From Vibrio ostreicida (GTDB lineage: Bacteria; Pseudomonadota; Gammaproteobacteria; Enterobacterales; Vibrionaceae): 64,000 nt of DNA. Below are positions 27,698 to 36,461 of this stretch, piece after piece. The DNA lies in NCBI RefSeq assembly GCF_013074385.2, contig NZ_JABEYA020000004.1, forward strand, positions 1 through 64,000. Reading direction: 5' to 3'. A program made the position numbers and the translations under genes. The number at the start of each line of letters is the position of its first letter. Position 1 is the stretch's first letter. The notes beneath the pieces were generated by a model. The model had not been told where the DNA came from, ran no database searches, and worked only from the letters and a program-made list of their open reading frames with translations.

Positions 27698-27945
27698 ATC
27701 AGCCGAGCACGATCGCTTTGACGTCGGCCAATGGGACGGGTGATCTTAAGGTTGAGTACAGTAATTCGGGTTGGCCAAATGAGTTAGGGACTAATGTGGA
27801 TGGCTGGTCTGATAACCCGGGAAACGCAGAATGCATTCGCTTGTCCCAGCAAACGGGTTATTGGGGTTATATTAAAATCTCTGGTGACTTTAATCATGCG
27901 GCGATCGTGGTTGATTTTGATGAGCCGAGCTGCCGAGAACCATGA
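27574..27945 (+). pseudogene. Out-of-frame C-terminal part of the collagenase
   Basis: In the frame one base back from the collagenase, translation is open from 27550 and reads PLPNDCAVRDTINGGRLEPG, then WLSVAGVNQPSTIAL, to a stop at 27945. This looks like the C-terminal domain of a secreted protease. The upstream PKD domain stops about 25-30 residues short of its normal end at the junction, so a deletion that also shifted the frame is the simplest explanation. No slippery sequence was seen that would rescue it by programmed frameshifting. Confidence 0.6.
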
Positions 27946-28245
27946 TGACTTACGCGTCTTTAGTGGGGGGCTGAAGGTCAGGGTTCGACTCGATGATGAA
28001 GTCGATTGGAGGTGAAGGTTTTTCGTGTGCGTCACTGAAGCTTCGGCCACGCTCAATACAAGAGTGAATGAGTTACTAGTGGATTGGACTAATGAGCGCT
28101 TGACCTGAAAGATGAGAGATAAACCCCTAGCAAGATCACATAATTTCATTAACTTACGTGAATTCTTCTTTGTCACATACCTATAACAAATGTGCAACCT
28201 ATTTATTATAGCTTCGAGTCAACAAACAAAGACAAGGAAAGTAGA

Positions 28246-29571
28246 ATGAATGTTATGCAGTGGAAAATCTTATTGGTGTCATTAGCTGCGGCGCCTGTTC
28301 TCGCGGATACCGATGTGTACTTGACCAACAATTCCGACCAAATGCTGACCATTCAGGTCAGCCATGAAGGTTCAGATCTACTCAAATATGGCGATGAGTG
28401 GCAACAACATACCCAGACACTTGGGCCATGGGAAACAAAACAGGTTGTGAGCTTCAATCGTTGGGAAGGCGTAGAGTCAGGCGAAACATATCGTTTTAAT
28501 ACCGTGGTCTCCAATGCTATGGGTGAGAGTGTGGTGTTGAATCAGGTGATGGAAGGACACTGGTATAATTCGACTATCGATTTTGGCGTATCTTCATCCG
28601 ATGTCGAGCTGTCACTCAAAGATGATCGCAAAGTACATCGATATACCACCTCGTCATTTGGTGAGCGTCCGGCAGAGCTAGCGTTTAAATCTGACAATAC
28701 AGCACGCTATGATGATGTGTACTACACGATCACACCACAGAAAATAGACGAGGTTGTCGAACCGGATGACAACATACTGAAAGTGATGACCTACAACATT
28801 TGGGCTTTGCCAGCGATTGCTTCCCACATCAATGATCGCTACGACGTTATTCCAGAATATGTGAAAGGTTATGATGTGTTGGCATTGCAGGAAGTGTTTG
28901 CGAGTGGTCGTGATCGGTTCCTGAGAGAATTAGCCCAAGAATACCCTTATCAAACTAAAATGCTTAATAAAGACGGGTTCAATATTTATGATGGTGGCGT
29001 GATGATTGTTAGCCGTTATCCGATCGTCAATCAAGCCCAGTACGTGTTCCCCGATTGCAGCGGAACCGACTGCTTTGCTGACAAGGGCGTGAACTATGCG
29101 GAGGTGATCAAAGGAGGGAAAGCCTATCATGTCTTCGCCACCCATACTGCATCATATGATACCGACACGGCTCGTACCAACAGACAACGTCAGTTTAAAC
29201 AAATTCGGGCATTGGCGACATCCCTAACCATTCCTGATCACGAGACGGTTGTTTATAGTGGCGATTTTAATGTCAATAAACGCAAATTTCCCGGAGATTA
29301 TCAACAGATGTTGGCGAACCTGAGCGCGATTGAACCCCAGTATACCGGTTATACGGAATCGACATTTGATCCTCGTATCAACGATTTTGCAGGGGATCCG
29401 GTGTCTGGTGGAGAAAATGTGGAGTACCTCGACTATGTGATGGTCAGCAATGAATATGCTGTAAAATCGGACAACAATAATCGAGTCGATGTCCCACGTA
29501 GTACTGATGAAAAGCTATGGAAGCACTTCAATCTCTCGGATCATTTTCCCGTGGCTGCGGTGATTAAATAA
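28246..29571 (+). CDS. Secreted neutral sphingomyelinase
   Basis: 441 residues from the ATG at 28246 (AAGGAAAG ribosome site); an upstream GTG frame is not used. A signal peptide ends at VLA/D (about 20), and an N-terminal beta-sandwich of about 150 residues follows. The C-terminal domain is a DNase I/endonuclease-exonuclease-phosphatase fold with the bacterial sphingomyelinase C pattern: MTYNIWALP, metal Glu in LQEVF, ATHTAS, SGDFNVN and the catalytic His in LSDHFPV. It should cleave sphingomyelin to ceramide and phosphocholine and act as a haemolysin. It lies between two collagenases and is translationally coupled (TAATG) to a chaperone-like gene. Confidence 0.85.
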   Translation: MNVMQWKILLVSLAAAPVLADTDVYLTNNSDQMLTIQVSHEGSDLLKYGDEWQQHTQTLGPWETKQVVSFNRWEGVESGETYRFNTVVSNAMGESVVLNQVMEGHWYNSTIDFGVSSSDVELSLKDDRKVHRYTTSSFGERPAELAFKSDNTARYDDVYYTITPQKIDEVVEPDDNILKVMTYNIWALPAIASHINDRYDVIPEYVKGYDVLALQEVFASGRDRFLRELAQEYPYQTKMLNKDGFNIYDGGVMIVSRYPIVNQAQYVFPDCSGTDCFADKGVNYAEVIKGGKAYHVFATHTASYDTDTARTNRQRQFKQIRALATSLTIPDHETVVYSGDFNVNKRKFPGDYQQMLANLSAIEPQYTGYTESTFDPRINDFAGDPVSGGENVEYLDYVMVSNEYAVKSDNNNRVDVPRSTDEKLWKHFNLSDHFPVAAVIK

Positions 29572-30512
29572 TGCGATTAGGGGTTATTATTTTGATGCTT
29601 GCCATTACAGCAAGCATCCCCTTTTGGCTGTGGCCACAGCCACGTTTGGCTAGCGTTGAGCCGCATCAGCGATATCAACAACAGCCTATCGTCATGGAAA
29701 CGCCAGCAAAGGTAAGCGTGGTTGACTCCGATGCCATCGCCCCAAATCATGATGAGAATAACGAAGAAATGGCGGCTTTTCTGGTCAGCAGCAAAGGGCG
29801 AGATTTGATTCAAGCGATAGAAGCTCTGTGGATAGCGTGTCGCCGTCAGAGTAACTGCGAGCAGGTTTTAGTGGGTCTGCGGACGAAAGTGTCTGAAGCC
29901 CGTTACACCCTTATCGCGCAGTACCCTCAGCTTAAAGCTCAGTGGCAAGAGGTATTGGGGGATCTGTCGTTAAATGAGCATACTCCATTGAATGATAAGG
30001 TCGCTCAGGTAAAACGTCAGGCGAATGAGATATGGGGTGAACTGGCAGAGGTTATCTTTTCGGACCAGTTTGCTTTGTATGAATTCAGTATTGAGTCTCA
30101 GTCTTTACAAAAAAGTGAGTCAGAAGATTATCTGCAGGATTATCAGGACTTACTTAACCAGTGGCAAGGCAGTGCAACGTCCCTTGCGCTTAACCATAGT
30201 GAAGCCCTTTACGAAAAAGGGGTCAGTTTGATACCAAAACAGTACACTGATCATCAGCACCGCCAGATAAAACAACAGTTGGCTCAACGATACCTGACCG
30301 AGGAACAAACGCGGTCCATTACGGAAAGAGAGCAGCAAGTCGAACGTCAACACGCAAAAGTCAGCGATTATCAAACCCAATTGTCCGCTCTGAATGCGTT
30401 TTTGGATCAACAAAGAGCCACGATGGGCGCCTCTATGCCTGAGAGTGAGTGGCAAGCGTATCGGCAACAGCAAGTCAGCAACTTTAGAATTCACTTCTAT
30501 ACTGACGACTGA
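29571..30512 (+). CDS. Lipase-chaperone-like (Lif) membrane-anchored protein
   Basis: 313 residues: one N-terminal membrane anchor (about 4-24), a 40-residue polar linker, then an all-helical, Gln/Glu-rich body to the end. Architecture and size match lipase-specific foldases (Lif/LifO), which are anchored in the inner membrane and fold a secreted lipase in the periplasm. The classical Lif motif RxxFDYxLSxxGE is not evident; the segment ANEIWGELAEVIFSDQFALYEF resembles the LFG..EA..F part of the family. Its start overlaps the sphingomyelinase stop by one base, so the sphingomyelinase is the likely client. Family assignment is moderate. Confidence 0.55.
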   Translation: MRLGVIILMLAITASIPFWLWPQPRLASVEPHQRYQQQPIVMETPAKVSVVDSDAIAPNHDENNEEMAAFLVSSKGRDLIQAIEALWIACRRQSNCEQVLVGLRTKVSEARYTLIAQYPQLKAQWQEVLGDLSLNEHTPLNDKVAQVKRQANEIWGELAEVIFSDQFALYEFSIESQSLQKSESEDYLQDYQDLLNQWQGSATSLALNHSEALYEKGVSLIPKQYTDHQHRQIKQQLAQRYLTEEQTRSITEREQQVERQHAKVSDYQTQLSALNAFLDQQRATMGASMPESEWQAYRQQQVSNFRIHFYTDD

Positions 30513-30523
30513 GATGAGCAGCA

Positions 30524-30537
30524 TGGTTAATTAACCA
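30524..30537. promoter_or_regulatory. 14-bp palindrome upstream of second collagenase
   Basis: TGGTTAATTAACCA is a perfect palindrome 11 bp after the chaperone-like gene and 155 bp before the collagenase start. It could be an operator; no T-tract follows. No family can be named. Confidence 0.35.
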
Positions 30538-30692
30538 ATTGTTACATAAGAGTTTTATGTAAACGTTTACAGTTGAATTCGATTGGAAATTATCGGAACC
30601 AGCCTCAAAGTTACCTGTTAACCCGTTTTAATTAATCTATTGATCATTGATATAACGCGGCCTTAATTAATCAGGTCATTACGTTGTTGAGT

Positions 30693-33119
30693 ATGAAATA
30701 TTCTAAACCTCTTGGTATTGCCAAGACTCTAGCCAGTTCATTGTTGTTGGCAGGGACGAGCTTTAATGCTTTTTCCGCCTCGGAGTGCGAGTTTGACGCT
30801 CTCACTCAATCTTCTGATTGGCTACCAAAAATTACACAAGCAGAGTCGTCTTGTTATCACTCGTGGTTTAATGCACCGAAAACAGCGGCACTGACCCTGT
30901 ATAGTGAAGCATCGATACAACAAGTCCAAATGGAGCTGTCCAAACAGGTACGTGGGTATCAGGGCCGTGCGGAACACGCTAAATTGATTGCGAACCTCAG
31001 TGAGTTTGTTAAGGCGGCCTATTTTTCCCGTTACGCGACCCAATCCGATTACGGTTACTATTCTGAACGATTAAGCCGAGCTTTGGCTGGCAGTTCGGTG
31101 AGTTTTCTAAATCTGCCTTATGTTGAGAGTACTGATGCCGATCAAGTTCAGGCGATGTCGGCAATGACATTGATGCTAGATAGTGTCAAACAGTTACCCG
31201 TGGCTATCGGGCCTATGTTAGATCTGCTTGAATCTTTTGATCGCAATAACAGTGAGAATCTTCAGTATGTCGATGGCTTGAATAACTTATTTCGGGCGAT
31301 GAGTGGACATATTGTCAGAGAAGAATTTTACGCAGAGTTTATTGCTCACCCAGAATACCTTCAGCGGCTTGAAAACTTTGTCAATGATAATCGCTGGGCA
31401 CTCGGAAGCGACGCGGAGTTTCTGATTTACAACGCTGTTCGTGAATCCGGAAGGTTATTGGTCAGCCGTGATGACAGCTTGCGCCAAAGAGTGCTGTCTT
31501 TTATGGAACGAGTATTGGAGCGCAATGCTATTGGCAGCGAGGGTGAGATATTATGGGTAGCCGCGGCTGAAATGATCCTCCATTATGCGCCAGAACGTGG
31601 CGCTGACTTGGGGCTTAAGCAAAGTAAACTTGTGCTTGAACAACGGTTATTACCCAATCGTTATCTATGTCAGGGACCTGCGATCATTCGTTCTCAAAAT
31701 TTATCGCAGCGTCAATCTCAACAGGCGTGTGAGGTATTAGCTAATACAGAAACTGAGTTTCATGAGGTGGTGAACTCAGGTGGTACATCGGTTAAGGATG
31801 ATTTTAATCACAAAGTCGAAGTGGTGGTCTGGCAGGATAATCAGGATTATGTGTCCTACTCCAACTTCCTATTTGGCAACAGTACGGATAACGGTGGTCA
31901 ATATCTTGAAGGGGACCCAAGTAAAGTCGGGAATATTGCACGTTTTATCGCCTATCGCTTTGAGTCGGGGGAAGCGCTCTCCATTCTCAATCTAGAACAC
32001 GAATATGTGCATTACCTTGATGGCCGTTTTAACCTGTATGGTGGCTTTAATGAAACATTAAGCCGTGGAAACATCGTGTGGTGGTTGGAAGGTTTTGCAG
32101 AATACATGCATTATCGCTCTGGCTATGTCGCGGCGGTCAACTTGAGTTGTAAAACACCGCTGACATTGGCGGAGGTTTTCGCGACCACCTATGAACATGA
32201 TCTGGATCGCATCTATCGCTGGGGATATCTTGGCGTAAGGTTTATGTTTGAAGAGCATCCGCAAGAAATGGACCGTTTACTTCAGCTGGCCAGAAGCGGA
32301 GATTATGAGCGTTGGAGTGATGAAGTGTCACGCTTGGGAATCGAACTCAAGAGCAGTTTTGAGTTGTGGCTTGCGACGCTTCCGTGTGTGCAAACAGACA
32401 ACGATGATAGCCATGGTGGTAACGGTGATGGGGGTAAAGAGCCTGACAATTCGCAGGACATCCGCCAATTTGGACTGAATGATTCGCAACCGTTTAGTGC
32501 GAATCAGTATGACGAATCACTTTTCTACATCGATGTTGGCAATGATGTGACCCAGTTGACGGTTAAGATCCAAGGAGATGGGGATGCAGATTTGTACGCT
32601 AGCCATCAGAAAGTCGCACATTATTATGATTATCAGGTGTCCAATTTTCAGCGAGGGAGCGATGAAGAGATCGTATTTTCTCCTCAAGAGAACGGTCTCA
32701 TAGCACCGGGACGTTATTACTTTAGTCTGTCCGCCCGTGAAGCATTTTCTAATGTTATCGTGACAAGCTCGGCACAAACCCGATCCCCCTCAAAAGGGCA
32801 AGATGATCTCACCCCTATTTTGATGGATATTGACCAAGCCCTAACACTGGACGTGAACGCGACTCGATATGTAGGACTTTATATTAAGGAGCCGACGACG
32901 GTTAGGTTTTGGATGTCTGCGAAAGGAAGCCGTGGCAGTGACATCGACCTCTTTGTTGGAACGCAGAGCTGGGCGACTGAGGATGATTTTGATGTGTCAT
33001 CTCAGCGCTCGGGGAGTGATGAGTACTTTGAATTGCCCGTGGATGAAGCGGGGTATCTTTACGTCACGCTGAAGGCTAACCAGCAAGGCGGTCAAGTGGA
33101 ATTATATGCCATTGACTGA
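30693..33119 (+). CDS. M9 collagenase with two PPC domains
   Basis: 808 residues from ATG 30693, with a signal peptide (about 1-28, ending AFSA). It is a paralogue of the collagenase at 25586: the same N-terminal region, catalytic zinc site HEYVH in NLEHEYVHYLDGRF, third ligand in WWLEGFAEYM and the shared IYRWGYL segment. After the catalytic domain comes a Gly/Asp linker, then two pre-peptidase C-terminal (PPC) domains (about 590-690 and 710-808), the calcium-type collagen-binding modules of Vibrio collagenases. It lacks a PKD domain. A terminator follows 22 bp after the stop. Confidence 0.88.
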   Translation: MKYSKPLGIAKTLASSLLLAGTSFNAFSASECEFDALTQSSDWLPKITQAESSCYHSWFNAPKTAALTLYSEASIQQVQMELSKQVRGYQGRAEHAKLIANLSEFVKAAYFSRYATQSDYGYYSERLSRALAGSSVSFLNLPYVESTDADQVQAMSAMTLMLDSVKQLPVAIGPMLDLLESFDRNNSENLQYVDGLNNLFRAMSGHIVREEFYAEFIAHPEYLQRLENFVNDNRWALGSDAEFLIYNAVRESGRLLVSRDDSLRQRVLSFMERVLERNAIGSEGEILWVAAAEMILHYAPERGADLGLKQSKLVLEQRLLPNRYLCQGPAIIRSQNLSQRQSQQACEVLANTETEFHEVVNSGGTSVKDDFNHKVEVVVWQDNQDYVSYSNFLFGNSTDNGGQYLEGDPSKVGNIARFIAYRFESGEALSILNLEHEYVHYLDGRFNLYGGFNETLSRGNIVWWLEGFAEYMHYRSGYVAAVNLSCKTPLTLAEVFATTYEHDLDRIYRWGYLGVRFMFEEHPQEMDRLLQLARSGDYERWSDEVSRLGIELKSSFELWLATLPCVQTDNDDSHGGNGDGGKEPDNSQDIRQFGLNDSQPFSANQYDESLFYIDVGNDVTQLTVKIQGDGDADLYASHQKVAHYYDYQVSNFQRGSDEEIVFSPQENGLIAPGRYYFSLSAREAFSNVIVTSSAQTRSPSKGQDDLTPILMDIDQALTLDVNATRYVGLYIKEPTTVRFWMSAKGSRGSDIDLFVGTQSWATEDDFDVSSQRSGSDEYFELPVDEAGYLYVTLKANQQGGQVELYAID

Positions 33120-33141
33120 TTGACAATATGCTGTATCCCGT

Positions 33142-33166
33142 AGCGAGTCGAAAGGCTCGCTTTTTT
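33142..33166 (+). terminator. Terminator of the second collagenase
   Basis: AGCGAG(T) (33142-33148) pairs with (G)CTCGCT (33155-33161) around a short loop and is followed by a run of T. Confidence 0.85.
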
Positions 33167-33377
33167 ATTAAAGGTGCACTCTAATCAGTGAGATTTTTGC
33201 TCCGATTACCTTACTTTTACACCGATATTCTCTGGCGGTGTTTTTGATGCTTGTGTGACCAACGCTAAGGTGACGGCCAAATTGGCGGCTAAATTGAAGG
33301 TTTGATAACATCCAGAGACTGTGATTACGCGTGATTGAAGTGCGATATTTACTGGAAAAACACATTGTACAAAAAAA

Positions 33378-33405
33378 AAGCGTGCCCTTAAGGCTCGCTT
33401 TTTTT
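33378..33405. terminator. Orphan terminator-like hairpin
   Basis: A run of A, AGCGTGCC, a CTTAA loop, GGCTCGCT and a run of eight T form a near-symmetric stem with one mismatch. It can work on either strand, but no gene ends just before it. It strongly resembles the 33142 terminator and may be what remains after a gene was lost. Confidence 0.6.
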
Positions 33406-33865
33406 TATATCTGCATTAAATGGTCCCATTTATGTATATAAATGCATATGAATTGTTCGCTCATAATAGAGTGGCTGAAAATTCATACACTTTATGATTC
33501 AGTGCCTTAGGGCTAAATTTGGTTGATAATCGGGTAGAAAGCCTTAAAAATAAAGAGATATCGCGCAAAAACACCGACCCTCAGTAAGATTCAGTCGGGA
33601 TTCATTTCAAACACAGTCGAACCATCTGCCCTAAGATACTAATTTAGCTAATAATATTGTCACTTGCATAATGACCGGATTATTAATTTTATAATTTCAA
33701 TAAAAATAAGATTAAATTTCGCCCTATTTGCTTAAAAAGTGATCTTTAGCGGAAAAGTGAAACAAAAAGCAAACGTTTTACTTCCACTTGTTGATATAGC
33801 TGTTAAGTTTTTTCTGGTAGGGCAAAAGCTCTACAACTGATAAAAAATAAAATAAGGATCATTTT

Positions 33866-35053
33866 ATGAGACCAAATCTAACTATCAGCATGATGCTAGC
33901 AACGGCAGTGGTTGGCTTTCCGTCGCTTGCAAAGCCTTCAAACACAGCAAACACACCCTCTCAAGCTGAGAAAGTCGCTCAGCAGAAACAAGCACTTGCG
34001 ATGCAAATCAGTGCTCGCTATGCCAATTTAGAATCGTCACTTAAATCACAAATCAGTGAAGAGCATTTGGCAACACCTCTCGAGGACTTGCAATCGGCTC
34101 AGCCCTATTCCACCTTTAGCCAGAAGATGCAAAAGGCGGATAAAAGCTACCGAGATATGAAAGGAATCAGTGAGTTCACCGATTCTGTTATGGAATTGCG
34201 TATCGCCGATGCCTCAATGGTCCAAGAATGGAAAGATGGGGAAAGCCCACTGTTTGCTTTTGAGCCTTCCGGCGATGATGCAAACTGGCAGTATGTGGAG
34301 GCATACGACGTGTATGGGCAGGTGCATCAGTTGGATGTCTATGACATGCCGGATGTGCCTGTGTTTGTGGTTGATAGTAATGGCGCAGAGGAACTTCGAG
34401 CGGGTCTATTGGCAATGGAAGCGGAAATGCAACGTCTTGGTCAAGGAACGGAATTGATCACACAAGATTTTGCTCGTAAGGCTGAGAAACGCAAAATGAG
34501 TCGGATGACAATGACTCAAGATGTTGAACCATTAAAGACAACGCAATTAACCAAAATTCGCTTGAATGATGATAAAGAACCTTGGATTTCTGGCAAGGCG
34601 GAAGTGTACGCCATTATTACTGGGGTCGATCCAAGCCGTGTTGCGCCGCAAATTGATCTGGTTGAAATGCCTTACCTTGATTATTCCAAGCAAGATTATT
34701 ATCCACAGCAAACCATGATCTTATGGCCTCGTTACCGTTGGGGAGCCGTTGATATGGTATTGATGGAGCGTGATGACGGCACCAACTATAAGGAGCTTGC
34801 TCAGAAACTTGTAAAAGCGGCTGAGGAAATTTTGAAAATGATCCCTGATCCTGAGGTTCAAGGCTACGCGATTATTGCTCAAATCACGGGAAAAATCCTT
34901 GATGTGATCCCAAGCCATTGGATGACCAATGATGATGATTTTGTCGATGTATATTATACACTTATGCAGAGCACACCTTACGTTAGCCGACCAGGGGCAG
35001 GGGGTAATGCGACGGCAACGTTCACGCCAGTGACCATTTCGCCGACGGAATAA
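33866..35053 (+). CDS. Secreted protein of the DUF3103 type
   Basis: 395 residues with a Sec signal peptide (about 1-22, ending SLA/K). It has an N-terminal helical part rich in Gln and Ala, a central VEAYDVYGQVHQLDVYDMPDVPVFVV segment, and a beta-rich C-terminal domain (ISGKAEVYAIITGVDPSRVAPQIDLV). I place it in the vibrio DUF3103 family from memory of its shape and length; function is unknown. It is a single-gene unit with a perfect terminator 19 bp after its stop. Confidence 0.6.
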   Translation: MRPNLTISMMLATAVVGFPSLAKPSNTANTPSQAEKVAQQKQALAMQISARYANLESSLKSQISEEHLATPLEDLQSAQPYSTFSQKMQKADKSYRDMKGISEFTDSVMELRIADASMVQEWKDGESPLFAFEPSGDDANWQYVEAYDVYGQVHQLDVYDMPDVPVFVVDSNGAEELRAGLLAMEAEMQRLGQGTELITQDFARKAEKRKMSRMTMTQDVEPLKTTQLTKIRLNDDKEPWISGKAEVYAIITGVDPSRVAPQIDLVEMPYLDYSKQDYYPQQTMILWPRYRWGAVDMVLMERDDGTNYKELAQKLVKAAEEILKMIPDPEVQGYAIIAQITGKILDVIPSHWMTNDDDFVDVYYTLMQSTPYVSRPGAGGNATATFTPVTISPTE

Positions 35054-35072
35054 TACCATCAGAATTGACGCT

Positions 35073-35100
35073 GCGCATATACCTTGTATATGCGCTTTTT
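35073..35100 (+). terminator. Terminator of the DUF3103-like gene
   Basis: GCGCATATA (35073-35081) and TATATGCGC (35087-35095) form a perfect 9-bp stem with a five-base loop, followed by seven T. Confidence 0.92.
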
Positions 35101-35294
35101 TATTTCACTAAACCCATCCTTATGCTGTGTTCTATGGTGTGGTGCGCTGATGATTGAGCGATGTGGTGAACCATGTCATACAAGGTGAATTTACCAAAGT
35201 CTGGTTTTGCCATACCCAATACAGCATGGCGAACGGCTTCTAGTCGTTTGAATGCCCATACTATGAGACGTGCGCCAGCATAGATATCGCTTAA
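35100..35294 (-). pseudogene. Remnant of an unidentified gene
   Basis: On the minus strand a 64-residue frame without a usable early start reads LSDIYAGARLIVWAFKRLEA, then MAKPDFGKFTLYDMVHHIAQ, to a stop at 35100. Composition is protein-like. A stop sits just before it, and a further 27-residue protein-like piece lies upstream in the region 35300-35450, so this looks like a decayed gene rather than an intact small one. The family was not recognised. Confidence 0.4.
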
Positions 35295-35500
35295 CTAAGT
35301 GGCAAAGATGAATCTATTGTGAAAGATTTCAGCATTTTCCTCGGGCCAGCTCAAAAAACAATATCCTTTGTATTGGCTGTTGCATACCCGATTAGATTTT
35401 TTGGCAAACTTGCTTGAAGTTGAAAGCATTGATCTTAGTCAATGATTGTTCATCGATAGCTCGTAGTTTCCAGCGTATAGAAAGGGTGGCCATGTCTGTG

Positions 35501-36265
35501 CTACGTTGGTTTGAATTTTGCGGCGATCTGCTTCAGTAACTCCCCATTAATTTGGGGTAATCCGTCGGAAAAATAGATCTGTTGCCCTGACGTCATTCTC
35601 AGTAACACATTGGTTTGCTCTCCCATTTGATTGGCGCAGTTCACCGCATGCATTTCGCTGACGGCATGGTCGATTTCTTGTTCGAGTTTCTGTTGTTGCT
35701 CCTTGGTCAGCCGGACTCGAGCCTGACAGACTTGAGACAACCTGGGATCGGCCATCGATATTTTTTCAAACCGAGACTTAAACAGCTTATCGAGCGCGCT
35801 GCCGTCCTCCATAATGAAACGTTTGCCTGAGTGGTACATCACTTTGTTGCCATGCATTTCCCAGTATCCAAGGATCTCACCAATACTAAGATAGAATCTC
35901 AGACTGTGTTCATTCAGCTGATAGTGTTCGGCGATGTCATCCGGCGTTTGATTACGTGAGGTGATGAGATAAATAAAATCAAGTAGATAGGGGTGCTCGG
36001 CGAACAACGCATTCTGTTCGTCGGAGAGAAATTGTTCATTATCACGTTGGATCTGAATCGCGATTTGGGTCAGTTCAATCAAATCGCTGTTCAACTGGTG
36101 GGCATACATCAGCACTTTATCCAAACCTAAAGCAGGATTATGGAGATGGCGCTTTACCGTGGATAAAGGCACGCCCGCTCTTTCTGATATTTGACTGTAA
36201 CATAGGCCTTCGCTTTTGATTTTTAAACGAAGCGCTGCGAGTAAAAAATCCGCTCCAATGTGCAT
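35501..36265 (-). CDS. HTH transcriptional regulator, unknown target
   Basis: 254 residues from the ATG at 36265, which has an AGGA site 10 bases upstream; a longer frame to 36313 is unlikely. The N-terminal 50 residues form an XRE-like helix-turn-helix (CYSQISERAGVPLSTVKRHL). A second winged-helix-like part (about 95-150, TPDDIAEHYQLNEHSLRFYL) and a C-terminal region follow, with no recognised ligand domain. Vibrio genomes contain several proteins of this layout. Its neighbours are an MFS exporter and a gene remnant, so the target is open. Confidence 0.65.
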   Translation of the reverse strand: MHIGADFLLAALRLKIKSEGLCYSQISERAGVPLSTVKRHLHNPALGLDKVLMYAHQLNSDLIELTQIAIQIQRDNEQFLSDEQNALFAEHPYLLDFIYLITSRNQTPDDIAEHYQLNEHSLRFYLSIGEILGYWEMHGNKVMYHSGKRFIMEDGSALDKLFKSRFEKISMADPRLSQVCQARVRLTKEQQQKLEQEIDHAVSEMHAVNCANQMGEQTNVLLRMTSGQQIYFSDGLPQINGELLKQIAAKFKPT

Positions 36266-36461
36266 AGAGTTTGGTCCTGATGGTTGGCTTGGCTTGCATC
36301 CGACGGACAACATTCCGTCGGCGATAAGTGAAATAAAGTCGCGCTAACCTAGTCAATTATAGGTAATTTCCTCGATCTCTGATTGAAACGGGACTTAACG
36401 CTCGGTTAAGCCGCTAACGTGGCCAATATGAATGTACTGAGACTTAATCCTTGTGGTCGGC

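Larger units (their letters stand above)
33120..33865. other. 746-bp gap with terminators and a coding remnant
   Basis: Between the collagenase and the DUF3103-like gene. It holds the collagenase terminator (33142-33166) and a second terminator-like hairpin (33378-33405) with no gene feeding it. An open frame at 33192-33305 without a start codon reads GGVFDACVTNAKVTAKLAA and may be the last piece of a lost gene. The rest (33420-33865) is AT-rich leader of the next gene. Confidence 0.5.

Noticed and set aside
33168..33365. 65-codon minus-strand frame after the collagenase
   Set aside because: Composition is not protein-like, it lacks a ribosome site and it overlaps a better remnant on the other strand.
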